A stretch of DNA of 38,425 nt. Source: Phenylobacterium sp. Lineage in GTDB: Bacteria; Pseudomonadota; Alphaproteobacteria; Caulobacterales; Caulobacteraceae. Positions within the stretch are counted from its first letter, which is position 1. Each line of letters starts with the position of its first letter. Made by a program: the position numbers and the translations under genes. This document shows, piece by piece, positions 25,058-34,210 of the stretch. The stretch lies in contig NZ_SSMZ01000124.1 in the NCBI RefSeq assembly GCF_004799395.1, positions 1 to 38,425 of the forward strand, read 5' to 3'. The notes under the pieces are model-generated. The model was given only the letters and a program-made list of their open reading frames with translations. It searched no databases and was not told where the DNA came from.

Positions 25058-26091
25058 AGAAGCTCGCCGTTGTCCTGTTCAATCTTGGTGGGCCGGACAA
25101 TCTGAAGGCCGTAAAGCCGTTTCTTTTCAATCTATTCCGTGATCCGGCGATCATCACACTGCCAGCGGTGGCGCGCTATCCGCTCGCGGCGTTGATCTCG
25201 ACGACACGGGAGAAGACGGCCCAGGCCAACTACGCGATCATGGGCGGCGCCTCACCGCTGCTCTCCGAGACCCAGGCCCAGGCGACAGCGCTCGAAACCG
25301 TCCTTGCGGAGCAGGCGTCGGGCGTAGAGGCGCGCTGCTTCATCGCCATGCGCTACTGGAAGCCCTTCGCCAAAGAGACGGCCCGCGCGGTGGCGGCCTT
25401 CGCGCCGGACGAAATCGTCCTGCTGCCGCTCTACCCCCAGTATTCGACGACCACGACGGCGTCTTCCGAGGGGGATTGGCGAAAGGTCTACCGCGGGCCC
25501 GGGCGGACGCGAACGGTCTGCTGCTATCCGACGGCGCTCGGTCTGATCGATGCGCACGCGGAGTCGATCCGCAAGACCTGGACCGACGCCGGAAGGCCCA
25601 CAGGCGTTCGGCTGCTGTTATCCGCTCACGGGTTGCCGAAGCAGGTGGTGGACGACGGCGATCCCTACCAGGCGCAGATCGAAGCCACCGCGGCGGCGAT
25701 CGCGGCACGGCTTCCGGTGTTTGCGGACTGGCGGGTCTGTTATCAGAGCCGCGTCGGACGACTGGAGTGGCTGAGGCCGTCCACCGATGACGAAATCCGC
25801 CTGGCGGGCGCGGAGCGAAAGGGCGTGCTGATCGCCCCCATCGCCTTCGTCTCCGAACATGTGGAGACCCTGGTCGAACTCGACCATGAATATTCCCATC
25901 TGGCGAAGGCGGTCGGTTGCGCGCCCTACCTGCGGGCGCCGACGCCCGGGGTGCAGGAACGGTTCGTGGACGAACTGGCCCGCGCCGTCCTGGCGGCGGT
26001 CGACCGGCCCTGCGGCCCCGCACCGCATGGGCCTTGGGGCTGCCCGGCGAGCTATTCGAAATGCGCGCTCCGGACGGGGACCGCGGCATGA
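25054..26091 (+). CDS. hemH: Ferrochelatase, probably [2Fe-2S]-containing
   Basis: The 345-residue enzyme inserts ferrous iron into protoporphyrin IX. The start region LAVVLFNLGGPD, the catalytic histidine motif LLLSAHGLPKQVVDDGDPY and the IAFVSEHVETLVELDHEY segment are clear. The C terminus carries three cysteines (C320, C330, C337; GCPASYSKC), and further cysteines occur mid-protein (C156, C157). Ferrochelatase of C. crescentus is known to bind a [2Fe-2S] cluster through such a C-terminal set, so this one probably does too. GTG start overlaps the hemE stop, and the stop overlaps the hemJ start. Confidence 0.96.
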   Translation: MKKLAVVLFNLGGPDNLKAVKPFLFNLFRDPAIITLPAVARYPLAALISTTREKTAQANYAIMGGASPLLSETQAQATALETVLAEQASGVEARCFIAMRYWKPFAKETARAVAAFAPDEIVLLPLYPQYSTTTTASSEGDWRKVYRGPGRTRTVCCYPTALGLIDAHAESIRKTWTDAGRPTGVRLLLSAHGLPKQVVDDGDPYQAQIEATAAAIAARLPVFADWRVCYQSRVGRLEWLRPSTDDEIRLAGAERKGVLIAPIAFVSEHVETLVELDHEYSHLAKAVGCAPYLRAPTPGVQERFVDELARAVLAAVDRPCGPAPHGPWGCPASYSKCALRTGTAA

Positions 26092-26546
26092 CCGGCGCAT
26101 ACAACCTGCTGATCGGCCTGCACATCCTCGCGGTCATCGCCTGGATGGCGGGCCTGATGATGCTGCCGCGGCTCTACGCCTACCACACCGAGACGGCTCC
26201 GCCGGGGAGCGAGTTCGACGCCCACTTCACCCGGTGGGAAGGAAAGGTGTTGAAGATCATCCTTGGTCCGGCCATGGGACTTGTCTGGCTGCTGGGTCTT
26301 TCGCTGATCTATGTGGATAGCCAGATAAGGGGCGTTGGCTTCCTCGCCGAGCCTTGGATGCTGACCAAGATTGCCGGCATCGTCTTCATGACCGGCTGGC
26401 ATGGGTTCATCGCGGGCGCCCACAAGGGTTTTCTGGCCGGCCGCCGGGATCGGACGGCGAAGTTCTGGCGGATGACCAATGAACTGCCGTTCCTGGCCGC
26501 CATTGTCATGGTCCTGGCCGTGACCACCAAGTTCGGCGACCACTAG
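26088..26546 (+). CDS. hemJ: Protoporphyrinogen oxidase HemJ
   Basis: The 152-residue integral membrane protein (UPF0093) oxidises protoporphyrinogen IX to protoporphyrin IX, the step before HemH. It shows four hydrophobic segments, and the conserved IGLHILAVIAWMAGLMMLPRLYAYH holds the essential histidine and arginine. Further motifs are EPWMLTKIAGIVFMTGWHGF and FWRMTNELPFL. The ATG overlaps the hemH stop as ATGA, so hemE-hemH-hemJ form one translationally coupled heme unit beside the origin. Confidence 0.94.
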   Translation: MTGAYNLLIGLHILAVIAWMAGLMMLPRLYAYHTETAPPGSEFDAHFTRWEGKVLKIILGPAMGLVWLLGLSLIYVDSQIRGVGFLAEPWMLTKIAGIVFMTGWHGFIAGAHKGFLAGRRDRTAKFWRMTNELPFLAAIVMVLAVTTKFGDH

Positions 26547-26743
26547 GCCGCACCCGGCTGTTCGGCTGGAGTCCTTGACCCGACGCGGTCTTCGTGGTTC
26601 CGATCACGCCGCGTGTTCCTGACAAGGATACGTCCCGCCTTATTTCCGGCCCTCCGTGTGGATTGACCCGCGGGCGCGGTCCGGCTCCCAAAGACGACGA
26701 AACGACATCCGGCGCACTTCCGAGCGCCCACATCATCTGAAAA

Positions 26744-26776
26744 GCCCGCGCCCGGACTCTGTCCGGCCCCGCGGGC
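26744..26776 (+). promoter_or_regulatory. Long two-part hairpin in the rho leader
   Basis: The 248-base gap before rho contains nested stems GCCCGCG/CGCGGGC and CCGGAC/GTCCGG with loop TCT, together a 33-base near-perfect hairpin ending 18 bases before the rho ATG. There is no T-run after it. Rho genes are often autoregulated in their leader; this structure could be part of that or could end hemJ transcripts. The rest of the leader shows no gene. Confidence 0.6.
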
Positions 26777-26794
26777 GAACACGAGTGAATTGCT

Positions 26795-28219
26795 ATGCAA
26801 GACGAAAACGAAACCCCCGCCTCCGACGAGACCCCGGTGAACGAGGCCGAAACCGCCGATCAGACCGCAGCTGAAGCGGCTGCAGAGGCCGAGGCCGAAG
26901 CCGCGGAGTCCGACGAGCCGTCCGAGGCGGCCCAGGCCATCGCGAAGCTCGGGCTCACCCGGATGAGTCTGCAGGAGTTGAAGGATAAGGCGCCCGCGGA
27001 CCTCTTGGCCTTCGCCGAGCTCTTCGAGATCGAGAACGTGAACTCCATGCGCAAGCAGGACATCATGTTTGCGATCCTCAAGGTGATGGCCGAGGAAGGC
27101 GTCGAAATCTCCGGCTCCGGCACCCTGGAAGTGGTGCAGGACGGCTTCGGCTTCCTGCGCAGCCCCGAGGCAAACTACCTGCCTGGGCCCGACGACATCT
27201 ATGTCAGCCCCTCGCAGATCCGGAAGTTCGGCCTGCGCACCGGCGACAGCGTGGACGGCGCCATCCGCGCGCCGCGCGAGGGCGAGCGCTACTTCGCCCT
27301 GGTGAAGGTCGATCTGACCAACTTCGAGAACCCCGAGAACGTCCGGCACAAGGTGCTGTTCGACAATCTGACACCGCTCTATCCCGACCAGCGGCTGAAG
27401 ATGGAGATCGACGACCCCACCCTGAAGGACCGCTCTGGCCGGGTGATCGATATCGTCGCCCCGCTCGGCAAGGGCCAGCGCTGCCTGATCACTGCGCCGC
27501 CCCGCGTCGGCAAGACAGTGATGTTGCAGAACATCGCCAAGTCCATCGAGATCAACCACCCCGAGTGCTACCTGATCGTCCTTTTGATCGACGAGCGCCC
27601 GGAAGAAGTCACCGACATGCAGCGCACGGTGAAGGGCGAGGTGATCTCCTCGACCTTCGACGAGCCGGCGACGCGTCACGTCCAAGTGGCTGAAATGGTT
27701 ATCGAAAAAGCCAAGCGCCTGGTCGAGCACAAGCGCGACGTGGTGATCCTTCTGGACAGCGTCACCAGGCTTGGCCGCGCGTACAACACCGTGGTGCCGT
27801 CGTCCGGCAAGGTGCTGACGGGCGGCGTCGACGCCAATGCCCTGCAGCGCCCCAAGCGTTTCTTCGGCGCGGCGCGGAACATCGAGGAAGGCGGCTCCCT
27901 GACCATCATCGCCACGGCTCTGATCGACACCGGCAGCCGGATGGACGAGGTGATCTTCGAAGAATTCAAGGGCACCGGTAACTCGGAAATCGTCCTCGAC
28001 CGTAAGGTCGCCGACAAGCGGGTCTATCCGGCGATCGACGTGATCAAGTCCGGCACCCGCAAGGAGGAGCTGATCACGCCGAAGGAGCACCTGACCAAAA
28101 CCTACATCCTTCGCCGGATCCTGGGCCCGATGGGCGCTCAGGACGCCATCGAGTTCCTGCTCGACAAGCTCCGCTCGTCCAAGACCAACGAAGAGTTCTT
28201 CCAGTCGATGAACACGTAG
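26795..28219 (+). CDS. rho: Transcription termination factor Rho
   Basis: The 474-residue hexameric RNA helicase ends transcription. An acidic, alanine/glutamate-rich N-terminal extension (about residues 1-48) precedes the Rho N-terminal domain ([19 protein letters not shown]). The RNA-binding cold-shock fold with [23 protein letters not shown] and the ATPase core follow. The Walker A loop is APPRVGKT at 234-241, where E. coli has PPKAGKT; Walker B is [11 protein letters not shown]. The C-terminal motifs [17 protein letters not shown] and [15 protein letters not shown] are intact. It follows hemJ after a structured leader and is followed by parS and a terminator. Confidence 0.97.
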   Translation: MQDENETPASDETPVNEAETADQTAAEAAAEAEAEAAESDEPSEAAQAIAKLGLTRMSLQELKDKAPADLLAFAELFEIENVNSMRKQDIMFAILKVMAEEGVEISGSGTLEVVQDGFGFLRSPEANYLPGPDDIYVSPSQIRKFGLRTGDSVDGAIRAPREGERYFALVKVDLTNFENPENVRHKVLFDNLTPLYPDQRLKMEIDDPTLKDRSGRVIDIVAPLGKGQRCLITAPPRVGKTVMLQNIAKSIEINHPECYLIVLLIDERPEEVTDMQRTVKGEVISSTFDEPATRHVQVAEMVIEKAKRLVEHKRDVVILLDSVTRLGRAYNTVVPSSGKVLTGGVDANALQRPKRFFGAARNIEEGGSLTIIATALIDTGSRMDEVIFEEFKGTGNSEIVLDRKVADKRVYPAIDVIKSGTRKEELITPKEHLTKTYILRRILGPMGAQDAIEFLLDKLRSSKTNEEFFQSMNT

Positions 28220-28257
28220 GGCTTGCGGCCTTACCAAGGGCCTACTCGTTCTACTTG

Positions 28258-28273
28258 TGTTTCACGTGAAACA
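28258..28273. promoter_or_regulatory. parS: parS centromere site 1 (perfect 16-bp palindrome)
   Basis: TGTTTCACGTGAAACA is a perfect match to the bacterial parS consensus bound by ParB. It lies between the rho stop and the terminator hairpin, about 4.3 kb right of the origin. The cognate parA-parB genes are 6-8 kb away. Confidence 0.95.
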
Positions 28274-28277
28274 TCAG

Positions 28278-28305
28278 ACGCCGCCCCTTTCCGGAGGGGC
28301 GGCGT
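28278..28305. terminator. Bidirectional terminator between rho and the quinone reductase gene
   Basis: An 11-bp perfect stem (ACGCCGCCCCT / AGGGGCGGCGT) with a six-base loop is followed by TTT on the plus strand. It lies between two convergent genes and eight bases before the reductase stop codon, so it fits rho termination and possibly the opposite gene. Confidence 0.8.
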
Positions 28306-28312
28306 TTCGCTG

Positions 28313-29287
28313 TCAGGGGATCAACAGACTCGCGCCGATCGTAGCCCGGCTTTCCAGGGCTTCGTGCGCCTTGCGGGCGTCGGCCAGCGGGTACGTCTGG
28401 CCGATCTCGACCTCCACCTTGCCGGAGCCGATCATCTCGAACAGGGCCGCGGCGCTGGCGTCGAGCTCGGCGGTGGTGGTCTGGTAATCGCCCATGGTCG
28501 GCCGTGTGAAGAACAACGAACCGCCGAGCATCAGCTGGCGGGCCTCCACGGGTGGCGGCGGGCCGGACGCATTGCCGAAGCTGACAAACAGGCCGCGGCG
28601 CGCCAGGCTTTTCAAGGTGCCTTCGAAGGTGTCCTTGCCCACCGAGTCGTAGGCCACAGGCACGCCCTTCCCGCCGGTGATCCGGCGGACCTCGGCCGCC
28701 ACATCCTGGGCGCGGTAAAGGATCACATGGTCGGCCCCCAGCTCACGCACGCGCGCAGCCTTTTTCTCGGAGCCCACGGTGGCGATCACCACCGCGCCCA
28801 GAGCCTTGGCCCACTGGGTCATGATCTGGCCGACGCCGCCGGCGGCCGCATGGACCAGAAGGGTCTCCCCGGCCTCCACGCGGTGCAGGCGCCGGAGCAG
28901 GAACTCCACTGTCATGCCCTTCAGCAGCGCCGCCGCGGCGGTGCGGACATCGATGTCGTCCGGCAAGGCGACCGCGCGGTCGGCCAGAGCCACCGAATAC
29001 TCCGCATAGGCCCCCGGCGAGCTGGAGCCGGCGGTCGCCACCCGGTCGCCGACCTTGAAGCGTGTGACCTCCTCGCCCACGGCCTCGACGACGCCCGCGG
29101 CCTCGCCGCCCAGGCCCGAGGGCAGCTTCATCGGGTAGAGGCCGGATCGCTGGTAGGTCTCGATGAAGTTCACGCCGATCGCCTCGTGGCGGATCAGCAC
29201 CTGCTTCGGTCCCGGTGAGGGGGTCTCGACCTCGACATATTGCAAGACTTCCGGGCCGCCGGTGGTCTCGAGCCGGATCGCGCGCAT
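28313..29287 (-). CDS. NADPH:quinone oxidoreductase (zeta-crystallin type)
   Basis: The 324-residue medium-chain reductase reduces quinones with NADPH. The N-terminal MRAIRLETTGGPEVLQYVEV and GVNFIETYQRSGLYP are typical of QOR/zeta-crystallin, and the nucleotide site LLVHAAAGGVGQIMTQWAKALGA is near residues 142-164. There are no zinc-binding cysteines in the usual places, as expected for this branch. The track ORF extends further upstream into the hydrolase frame. The ATG overlaps the hydrolase stop by one base (TGATG), so the two are co-translated. Confidence 0.9.
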   Translation of the reverse strand: MRAIRLETTGGPEVLQYVEVETPSPGPKQVLIRHEAIGVNFIETYQRSGLYPMKLPSGLGGEAAGVVEAVGEEVTRFKVGDRVATAGSSSPGAYAEYSVALADRAVALPDDIDVRTAAAALLKGMTVEFLLRRLHRVEAGETLLVHAAAGGVGQIMTQWAKALGAVVIATVGSEKKAARVRELGADHVILYRAQDVAAEVRRITGGKGVPVAYDSVGKDTFEGTLKSLARRGLFVSFGNASGPPPPVEARQLMLGGSLFFTRPTMGDYQTTTAELDASAAALFEMIGSGKVEVEIGQTYPLADARKAHEALESRATIGASLLIP

Positions 29288-29982
29288 CAGCCGAGCACCT
29301 TCTGGAAGAACTGCAGGGTGCGGCCATTGGCCAGCTTTGCGGCGGCGGCGTCGAAATGCTCGCCTCCCTCGCGGGCGAAAGCGTGATCGCAGCCCGGGTA
29401 GGTGTGGATCTCGATCTGCGGATGATCCTTCAGGGCGGCCAGGATGATCGCCTGGGCCGGCCTGGGCACGAACTCGTCCTCCTCGGCGATGTGCATCAGC
29501 AGCGGATGGGTCAGCTTCTCCGCCTCCGCGACCCGGTTCTCCAAGCCCACTCCATAGTACGAGACGCTTGCCTCGGCGTCGGTGCGCGTGGCGGTCAGGA
29601 AAGCGAGCTGGCCGCCCAGGCAATAGCCGACTGCGCCGACCTTGCCGTTGCAGCCGGCGTCCTTGCGGACATGGGCGATGGTCGCTGCGATATCACCGAC
29701 GCCCGCGTCGACGTCGAAGGCGTTGAACAACTCGAAGGCGCGTTTCCACTCGGCCTCGGACTTGTCGGTGATGTCGATGTCGGCCTCGATCCGCCAGAAC
29801 AGGTCGGGGCAGATCGCCAGGTACCCCTGGCCCGCCAGACCGTCGGTGACGTCGCGCATCACCTGGTTCACCCCGAAAATCTCCTGGATGACGACAATGG
29901 CGGGCGCCTTCGGCTTGGCGGGTCGGGCCACATAGGCGCTGAAGGTCCCGTCCTTCGTGGTGATGTTCGTGCGCTCGCCCAT
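29287..29982 (-). CDS. Dienelactone hydrolase family protein
   Basis: The 231-residue alpha/beta hydrolase has the dienelactone hydrolase triad: nucleophile cysteine in GAVGYCLGGQLAF, aspartate in HIAEEDEFVPR and histidine in YPGCDHAFAREGGEHFD. PAIVVIQEIFGVNQVMRDV carries the conserved glutamate. Family members hydrolyse dienelactone or other small esters and lactones; with no aromatic degradation genes nearby, the natural substrate is open. It is the first gene of a two-gene minus-strand unit with the quinone reductase. Confidence 0.9.
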   Translation of the reverse strand: MGERTNITTKDGTFSAYVARPAKPKAPAIVVIQEIFGVNQVMRDVTDGLAGQGYLAICPDLFWRIEADIDITDKSEAEWKRAFELFNAFDVDAGVGDIAATIAHVRKDAGCNGKVGAVGYCLGGQLAFLTATRTDAEASVSYYGVGLENRVAEAEKLTHPLLMHIAEEDEFVPRPAQAIILAALKDHPQIEIHTYPGCDHAFAREGGEHFDAAAAKLANGRTLQFFQKVLG

Positions 29983-30076
29983 GGTGGTCTCCGGTTTCCG
30001 TAAGCTTCGATGTCTGCGCTACTAGCGCGCGGGGCCGTGGCGCGGCCATATGGAATCCGAAGCGGGAGCTTGCGGC

Positions 30077-30319
30077 ATGAAGATGACGATCGAGGTGGAC
30101 TGCACGCCCGAGGAGGCCCGCCGGTTCATGGGCCTGCCGGACGTGAGCGCCCTCAATGACCATCTGGTCAATGAGATGAAGGGGCGGATCGACTCCAACA
30201 TGTCGATGATCTCGCCGGACGAGCTGATGAAGAATTGGATGGCCTTCGGCACCGGCGCCCAGGAACATTTCCGCAAGCTGATGGAAGTGGGCCTGAACGC
30301 CGCCGCCACCCGAAAATGA
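30077..30319 (+). CDS. DUF6489-like small protein
   Basis: The 80-residue product ([20 protein letters not shown]...) is charged and soluble, with a short predicted beta strand followed by helices. GGGAG lies about nine bases before ATG 30077, which is better placed than the track start 30050. I recall small alphaproteobacterial proteins of this pattern (DUF6489) with unknown function. The stop overlaps the mnmE start as ATGA, so it is translated with the tRNA-modification GTPase. Confidence 0.75.
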   Translation: MKMTIEVDCTPEEARRFMGLPDVSALNDHLVNEMKGRIDSNMSMISPDELMKNWMAFGTGAQEHFRKLMEVGLNAAATRK

Positions 30320-31620
30320 GCGACACCATCTTCGCCCCCGCCACCGCGGCGGGTCGGGCGGCGGTGGCGGTGGTGCGGCTGTCCGGGCCCAAGACGCGCT
30401 CGGCCGTGCAGGCCTTGGCGGGCCGGGCGCCGGCCGCCCGACGCGCCTCGCTGCGCACCCTGGCGGACGCCGAGGGCGCTCCAATCGACGAGGCCCTGGT
30501 GCTCTGGTTTCCCGCGCCGGGCAGCTACACCGGCGAAGACAGCGCCGAATTCCATGTCCACGGCGGCCCAGCGGTCGTTTCCGCTCTGGTGAACGCCCTC
30601 GCGGCGCAGGGGCTGCGCCTGGCGGAGCCGGGAGAGTTCACCCGCCGCGCCTTCGAGCACGGCAAGCTGGACCTCGCCCAGGCCGAGGGGGTCGCGGACC
30701 TGGTCGACGCCGAGACGGAAGCCCAACGCAGGCAGGCCCTCGCCCAACTCGGCGGAAGACTTTCCGGAGTCCAGGCGCGCTGGCGCGACGGCCTGATCCG
30801 CGCCTCGGCGATGCTGGAAGCGGCTGTCGATTTCCCCGATGAGGAGCTTCCGGCCGACGTCGCGGGCCGCGCACGCCCGATCCTGGAGATCCTCGCTGAG
30901 GAGCTGGAGGCCGCCGCAGCGGACGTGGCGCGCGGCGAGCAGGTGCGCGAGGGCTTCCGCATCGCCCTGCTCGGCGCGCCCAACGCCGGTAAAAGCACGC
31001 TTCTTAACGCGCTCGCCAAGCGCGACGCGGCTATCGTGTCGGCTACACCGGGCACGACCCGGGACATCATCGAGGTCCCGATGGTGCTGGGCGGCTACAA
31101 GGTGATCGTCGCCGACACGGCTGGTCTGCGCGCGACCACCGACGAGATCGAGGCAGAGGGGGTCCGCCGGGCCGAGGCCTGGGCCGAGACGGCGGGCCTG
31201 CGGGTCTGGCTGGTCGACGGCTACGGGGAGCCAGATCCGGTCATGCCGGTCTCCCTACGCGCCGGCGACATCGTGCTGCTGACCAAGCGCGACCTCGGCG
31301 AGGGCCTGGAGGGCCTGCCAGGCGAACCCTTCACGGCGAAGAGCCCTAACGATGTGGCCTGGCTGGAACGTTCCCTGACACAGACGGTGGTGGAGGCCCT
31401 GGGCGGCTCCGAAATCCCAGCCGCCACGCGCCTGCGCCACCGCAACCTTCTCACCGAGGCCGCCGATCGCCTCCGCCACGCTCTCTCGCAGGACGAGACC
31501 CTGGAGCTGGCCGCCGAGGATGTGCGTCTCGCCGCCAGGGCCCTGGACCGCATCACCGGCCGTATCGACCCTGAAGAGGTGCTCGGCCGGATCTTCGCGA
31601 CCTTCTGCATCGGCAAGTGA
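30316..31620 (+). CDS. mnmE: tRNA modification GTPase MnmE
   Basis: The 434-residue GTPase works with MnmG to add the carboxymethylaminomethyl (or aminomethyl) group to U34 of certain tRNAs. The N-terminal formyl-THF-binding region has [16 protein letters not shown], and the helical part has [16 protein letters not shown]. The G domain shows G1 GAPNAGKST (220-228), G2/G3 [11 protein letters not shown] and DTAGLR, and a divergent G4 LTKRDL where NKxD is usual. The C-terminal FCIGK with its catalytic cysteine is present. ATG overlaps the DUF6489 gene. MnmG follows across a parS site. Confidence 0.95.
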   Translation: MSDTIFAPATAAGRAAVAVVRLSGPKTRSAVQALAGRAPAARRASLRTLADAEGAPIDEALVLWFPAPGSYTGEDSAEFHVHGGPAVVSALVNALAAQGLRLAEPGEFTRRAFEHGKLDLAQAEGVADLVDAETEAQRRQALAQLGGRLSGVQARWRDGLIRASAMLEAAVDFPDEELPADVAGRARPILEILAEELEAAAADVARGEQVREGFRIALLGAPNAGKSTLLNALAKRDAAIVSATPGTTRDIIEVPMVLGGYKVIVADTAGLRATTDEIEAEGVRRAEAWAETAGLRVWLVDGYGEPDPVMPVSLRAGDIVLLTKRDLGEGLEGLPGEPFTAKSPNDVAWLERSLTQTVVEALGGSEIPAATRLRHRNLLTEAADRLRHALSQDETLELAAEDVRLAARALDRITGRIDPEEVLGRIFATFCIGK

Positions 31621-31631
31621 CCGCCAAGCGA

Positions 31632-31658
31632 GTCATCCTTGCGAACGCGGGGATCCAC
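31632..31658. repeat. Degenerate REP-like element before parS 2
   Basis: GTCATCC-TTGCGAACGCGG-GGATCCA resembles the element at 8.83 kb (GTCATCCCGGCGAAGGCCGGGATCCA), with a mutated stem. It lies between mnmE and mnmG, 13 bases before the parS palindrome. Repeat membership is judged by eye. Confidence 0.45.
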
Positions 31659-31670
31659 GCCTCGCGTCAC

Positions 31671-31686
31671 TGTTTCACGTGAAACA
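31671..31686. promoter_or_regulatory. parS: parS centromere site 2 (perfect 16-bp palindrome)
   Basis: TGTTTCACGTGAAACA again matches the ParB-binding consensus perfectly. It ends about 30 bases before the mnmG start codon, about 7.7 kb from the origin and 2.5 kb from parA. In the mnmG frame it reads VSRET, which explains the extended track ORF. Confidence 0.95.
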
Positions 31687-31716
31687 CTCGCGGCGTTCGA
31701 CTATATGCAGCGCTCC

Positions 31717-33567
31717 ATGACGACCTGGGACGTGATCATCATCGGCGGCGGCCATGCCGGCTGCGAGGCGGCGGCCGCCTCGGCGCGGTTCGGCGCGCGC
31801 ACCCTGCTGCTTACCCACAAGGTCGAGACCATCGGAGAGATGAGCTGCAACCCGGCCATTGGCGGCCTGGGCAAGGGTCATCTGGTCCGCGAGATCGACG
31901 CCCTGGACGGGCTGATGGGCCGGCTCGGCGATCAGGCCGGCATTCAGTTCCGGCTGCTGAACCGCTCCAAGGGCGCCGCCGTGCGCGGCCCGCGCTCACA
32001 GATAGACCGCAAACTCTACCGCGAGGCCATGCAGGCGGAACTCGCCGCCACACCCAACCTGACCCTCGTCGCCGAGGCGGTCGAGGACCTGATCCTGGAC
32101 GACCGCGTCGTCGTGGGTGTGCTGGGCGCCAGCGGGACGGCCTACCGCGGCGGCCGGGTCGTGCTGACCACCGGCACCTTCCTGAAGGGTGTGATCCATC
32201 GCGGCGATGAGCGGATTCCAGCCGGTCGCGCCGGCGATGCGCCGGCGATCGGTCTCTCGGACCGGCTCTATGCTTCTGGGCTCCGAATGGGCCGACTCAA
32301 GACCGGCACCCCGGCCCGTCTCGACGGCTCGACCATCGCCTGGGACCGGCTGGAGATGCAGGCGGCGGACGAAGAGCCCACCCCGTTCTCCTTCCTGACC
32401 GAGGCGATCACCACGCCGCAGATCGCCTGCGGGATCACCTACACCAACGCCAAGACTCATCGGATCATCGCCGAGCGCCTCGGCGAGAGCGCGGTCTATG
32501 GCGGCAAGGCTACCGGGATCGGCCCACGCTACTGCCCGTCGATCGAGGACAAGGTGGTCCGTTTCGCCGACAAGACCAGTCACCAGGTGTTCCTGGAGCC
32601 GGAAGGCCTCTCCGACGACACGGTCTATCCGAACGGCGTCTCCACCTCGGTGTCGGAAGAGACGCAGGACCTCTTCCTACGGACCATGGTTGGGCTCGAA
32701 GACGTGCGCGTGCGCCGCTACGGCTACGCCATCGAGTACGACTATGTGGACCCTCGCGAACTCTTCCCGACCCTGGAGGCCAAGCGCCTGCCCGGTCTTT
32801 ACCTGGCGGGTCAGATCAACGGCACCACCGGCTATGAAGAAGCCGGCGCCCAGGGTCTGGTCGCCGGGCTGAACGCCGCGCGCGCGGCGTCCGGGCTGGA
32901 CGCCGGCTCCTTCGCCCGCGACGAGGCCTATATCGGCGTGCTGATTGATGACCTGGTCACCCGTGGCGTCACCGAGCCCTATCGGATGTTCACCAGCCGC
33001 GCGGAATTCCGCCTGCTCCTGCGGGCCGACAACGCCGACCAGCGGCTGACCGCCAAGGGCCACGCCCTGGGCGTCGTGGGGTCTCTCCGCGCCAAGGTGT
33101 TTGGTGAGAAGGCCGAGGCGCTCAGTGAAGCCCGCGCCATGGCCGCCAGCCTGACGCTGACGCCCTCGGCGGCCGAAAAGGCCGGCCTGCCTGTGAAGGC
33201 GGACGGTCAACGGCGCAACCTCATCGAGCTCCTCGCCTACCCGACCATCGGCTTCGACGACCTGGCGCGCGTATGGCCGCAGATCGCTGCCTGGGCGCCG
33301 GCGGTGCGCGAGCAGGTGGAGATCGACGCCTCCTACGCCGGCTACCTCGACCGCCAAGCCGCCGATGTCGCCGCGTTCCGCCGCGACGAGGACCTGACCC
33401 TGTCCGCAGATCTGGACTACACAATGGTCGGCGGCCTCTCCAACGAGGCGCGAGAAAAGCTGAATAATGTCAAACCGTTGACACTGGGACAGGCGGCGCG
33501 GATCGAGGGCGTGACACCTGGCGCGCTGACCGCCCTGCTGGCTCATGTCCGTCGCCGCGCCGCGTGA
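31717..33567 (+). CDS. mnmG: tRNA uridine-5-carboxymethylaminomethyl modification enzyme MnmG (GidA)
   Basis: The 616-residue FAD enzyme partners with MnmE. The FAD motif [21 protein letters not shown] starts at residue 6. [34 protein letters not shown] and [17 protein letters not shown] are classic GidA segments. I start at ATG 31717 ([12 protein letters not shown]); ATG 31705 is four codons earlier, and the track ORF extends through parS. No clear Shine-Dalgarno precedes either ATG, so leaderless or weak initiation is possible. The stop lies inside the rsmG start region (23-base overlap). Confidence 0.96.
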   Translation: MTTWDVIIIGGGHAGCEAAAASARFGARTLLLTHKVETIGEMSCNPAIGGLGKGHLVREIDALDGLMGRLGDQAGIQFRLLNRSKGAAVRGPRSQIDRKLYREAMQAELAATPNLTLVAEAVEDLILDDRVVVGVLGASGTAYRGGRVVLTTGTFLKGVIHRGDERIPAGRAGDAPAIGLSDRLYASGLRMGRLKTGTPARLDGSTIAWDRLEMQAADEEPTPFSFLTEAITTPQIACGITYTNAKTHRIIAERLGESAVYGGKATGIGPRYCPSIEDKVVRFADKTSHQVFLEPEGLSDDTVYPNGVSTSVSEETQDLFLRTMVGLEDVRVRRYGYAIEYDYVDPRELFPTLEAKRLPGLYLAGQINGTTGYEEAGAQGLVAGLNAARAASGLDAGSFARDEAYIGVLIDDLVTRGVTEPYRMFTSRAEFRLLLRADNADQRLTAKGHALGVVGSLRAKVFGEKAEALSEARAMAASLTLTPSAAEKAGLPVKADGQRRNLIELLAYPTIGFDDLARVWPQIAAWAPAVREQVEIDASYAGYLDRQAADVAAFRRDEDLTLSADLDYTMVGGLSNEAREKLNNVKPLTLGQAARIEGVTPGALTALLAHVRRRAA

Positions 33568-34210
33568 GCCCTTGGCGCCCGCAGCCCTGATGGACGCCGA
33601 AGGCTTCGCGTCCGTCAGCGGGGCCACGCCCGCCCAGATGGCTGACCTCGAACGCTTCCGGGTGATGCTCGCCGAGCGCAACGAGGTGATGAACCTCGTC
33701 GGGCCGGCCTCCCTCCCCGACTTCTGGTCGCGGCACGCCTGGGACTCGGCTCAATTGCTGCGTCTGGCGCCGGAGGCGCGGGCCTGGGCCGACCTGGGCG
33801 CCGGCGCCGGTCTGCCCGGTCTGGTGCTGGCCATACTCGGCAAGGGGGTCGTGGGCTTCCACGTGGACCTCGTGGAGAGCATGACCAAGCGGTGCAAGTT
33901 CCTCTCCGAAGTGGTGGAAGAGCTGGCGATTCCGGCGAGCGTCCACAACGCGCGTGCGGAAAACCTCGATCTAACTGTGGAGATCGTCACCGCCCGGGCT
34001 TGTGCGCCGCTCTACCGCCTGCTCGGGTATGCCCGGCCATACCTGCAGTCCGGCGCGACCGGCCTGTTCCTCAAGGGACAGGACGTCGTGGCCGAGATGA
34101 AGGAGGCCGCCAGACATTGGGAATATGAGGCCGACGTCGTGCCATCCAAAAGCGACCCCCGAGGCCGCATCGTTCGCGTGAGGAGGCTCGGTCGTGCCCG
34201 CAAGACCTGA
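33545..34210 (+). CDS. rsmG: 16S rRNA (guanine527-N7)-methyltransferase RsmG (GidB)
   Basis: The up-to-221-residue protein methylates N7 of G527 in 16S rRNA. The RsmG core has [24 protein letters not shown], the SAM loop [35 protein letters not shown], and the HNARAEN and VTARACAPL segments. Start 33545 overlaps mnmG by 23 bases. ATG 33590 would give a shorter 206-residue form close to homologues, and neither has a strong ribosome site. The 3' end overlaps parA by 17 bases and encodes parA's ribosome site. Confidence 0.94.
   Translation: MSVAAPREPLAPAALMDAEGFASVSGATPAQMADLERFRVMLAERNEVMNLVGPASLPDFWSRHAWDSAQLLRLAPEARAWADLGAGAGLPGLVLAILGKGVVGFHVDLVESMTKRCKFLSEVVEELAIPASVHNARAENLDLTVEIVTARACAPLYRLLGYARPYLQSGATGLFLKGQDVVAEMKEAARHWEYEADVVPSKSDPRGRIVRVRRLGRARKT

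Noticed and set aside
26656-26874. 72-codon ORF in the rho leader
   Set aside because: It is arginine-rich, ends inside rho and looks like a chance frame.
26543-28237. 564-codon minus-strand ORF
   Set aside because: It lies antisense to rho, whose plus-strand frame has full family motifs; long antisense frames are expected at this GC content.
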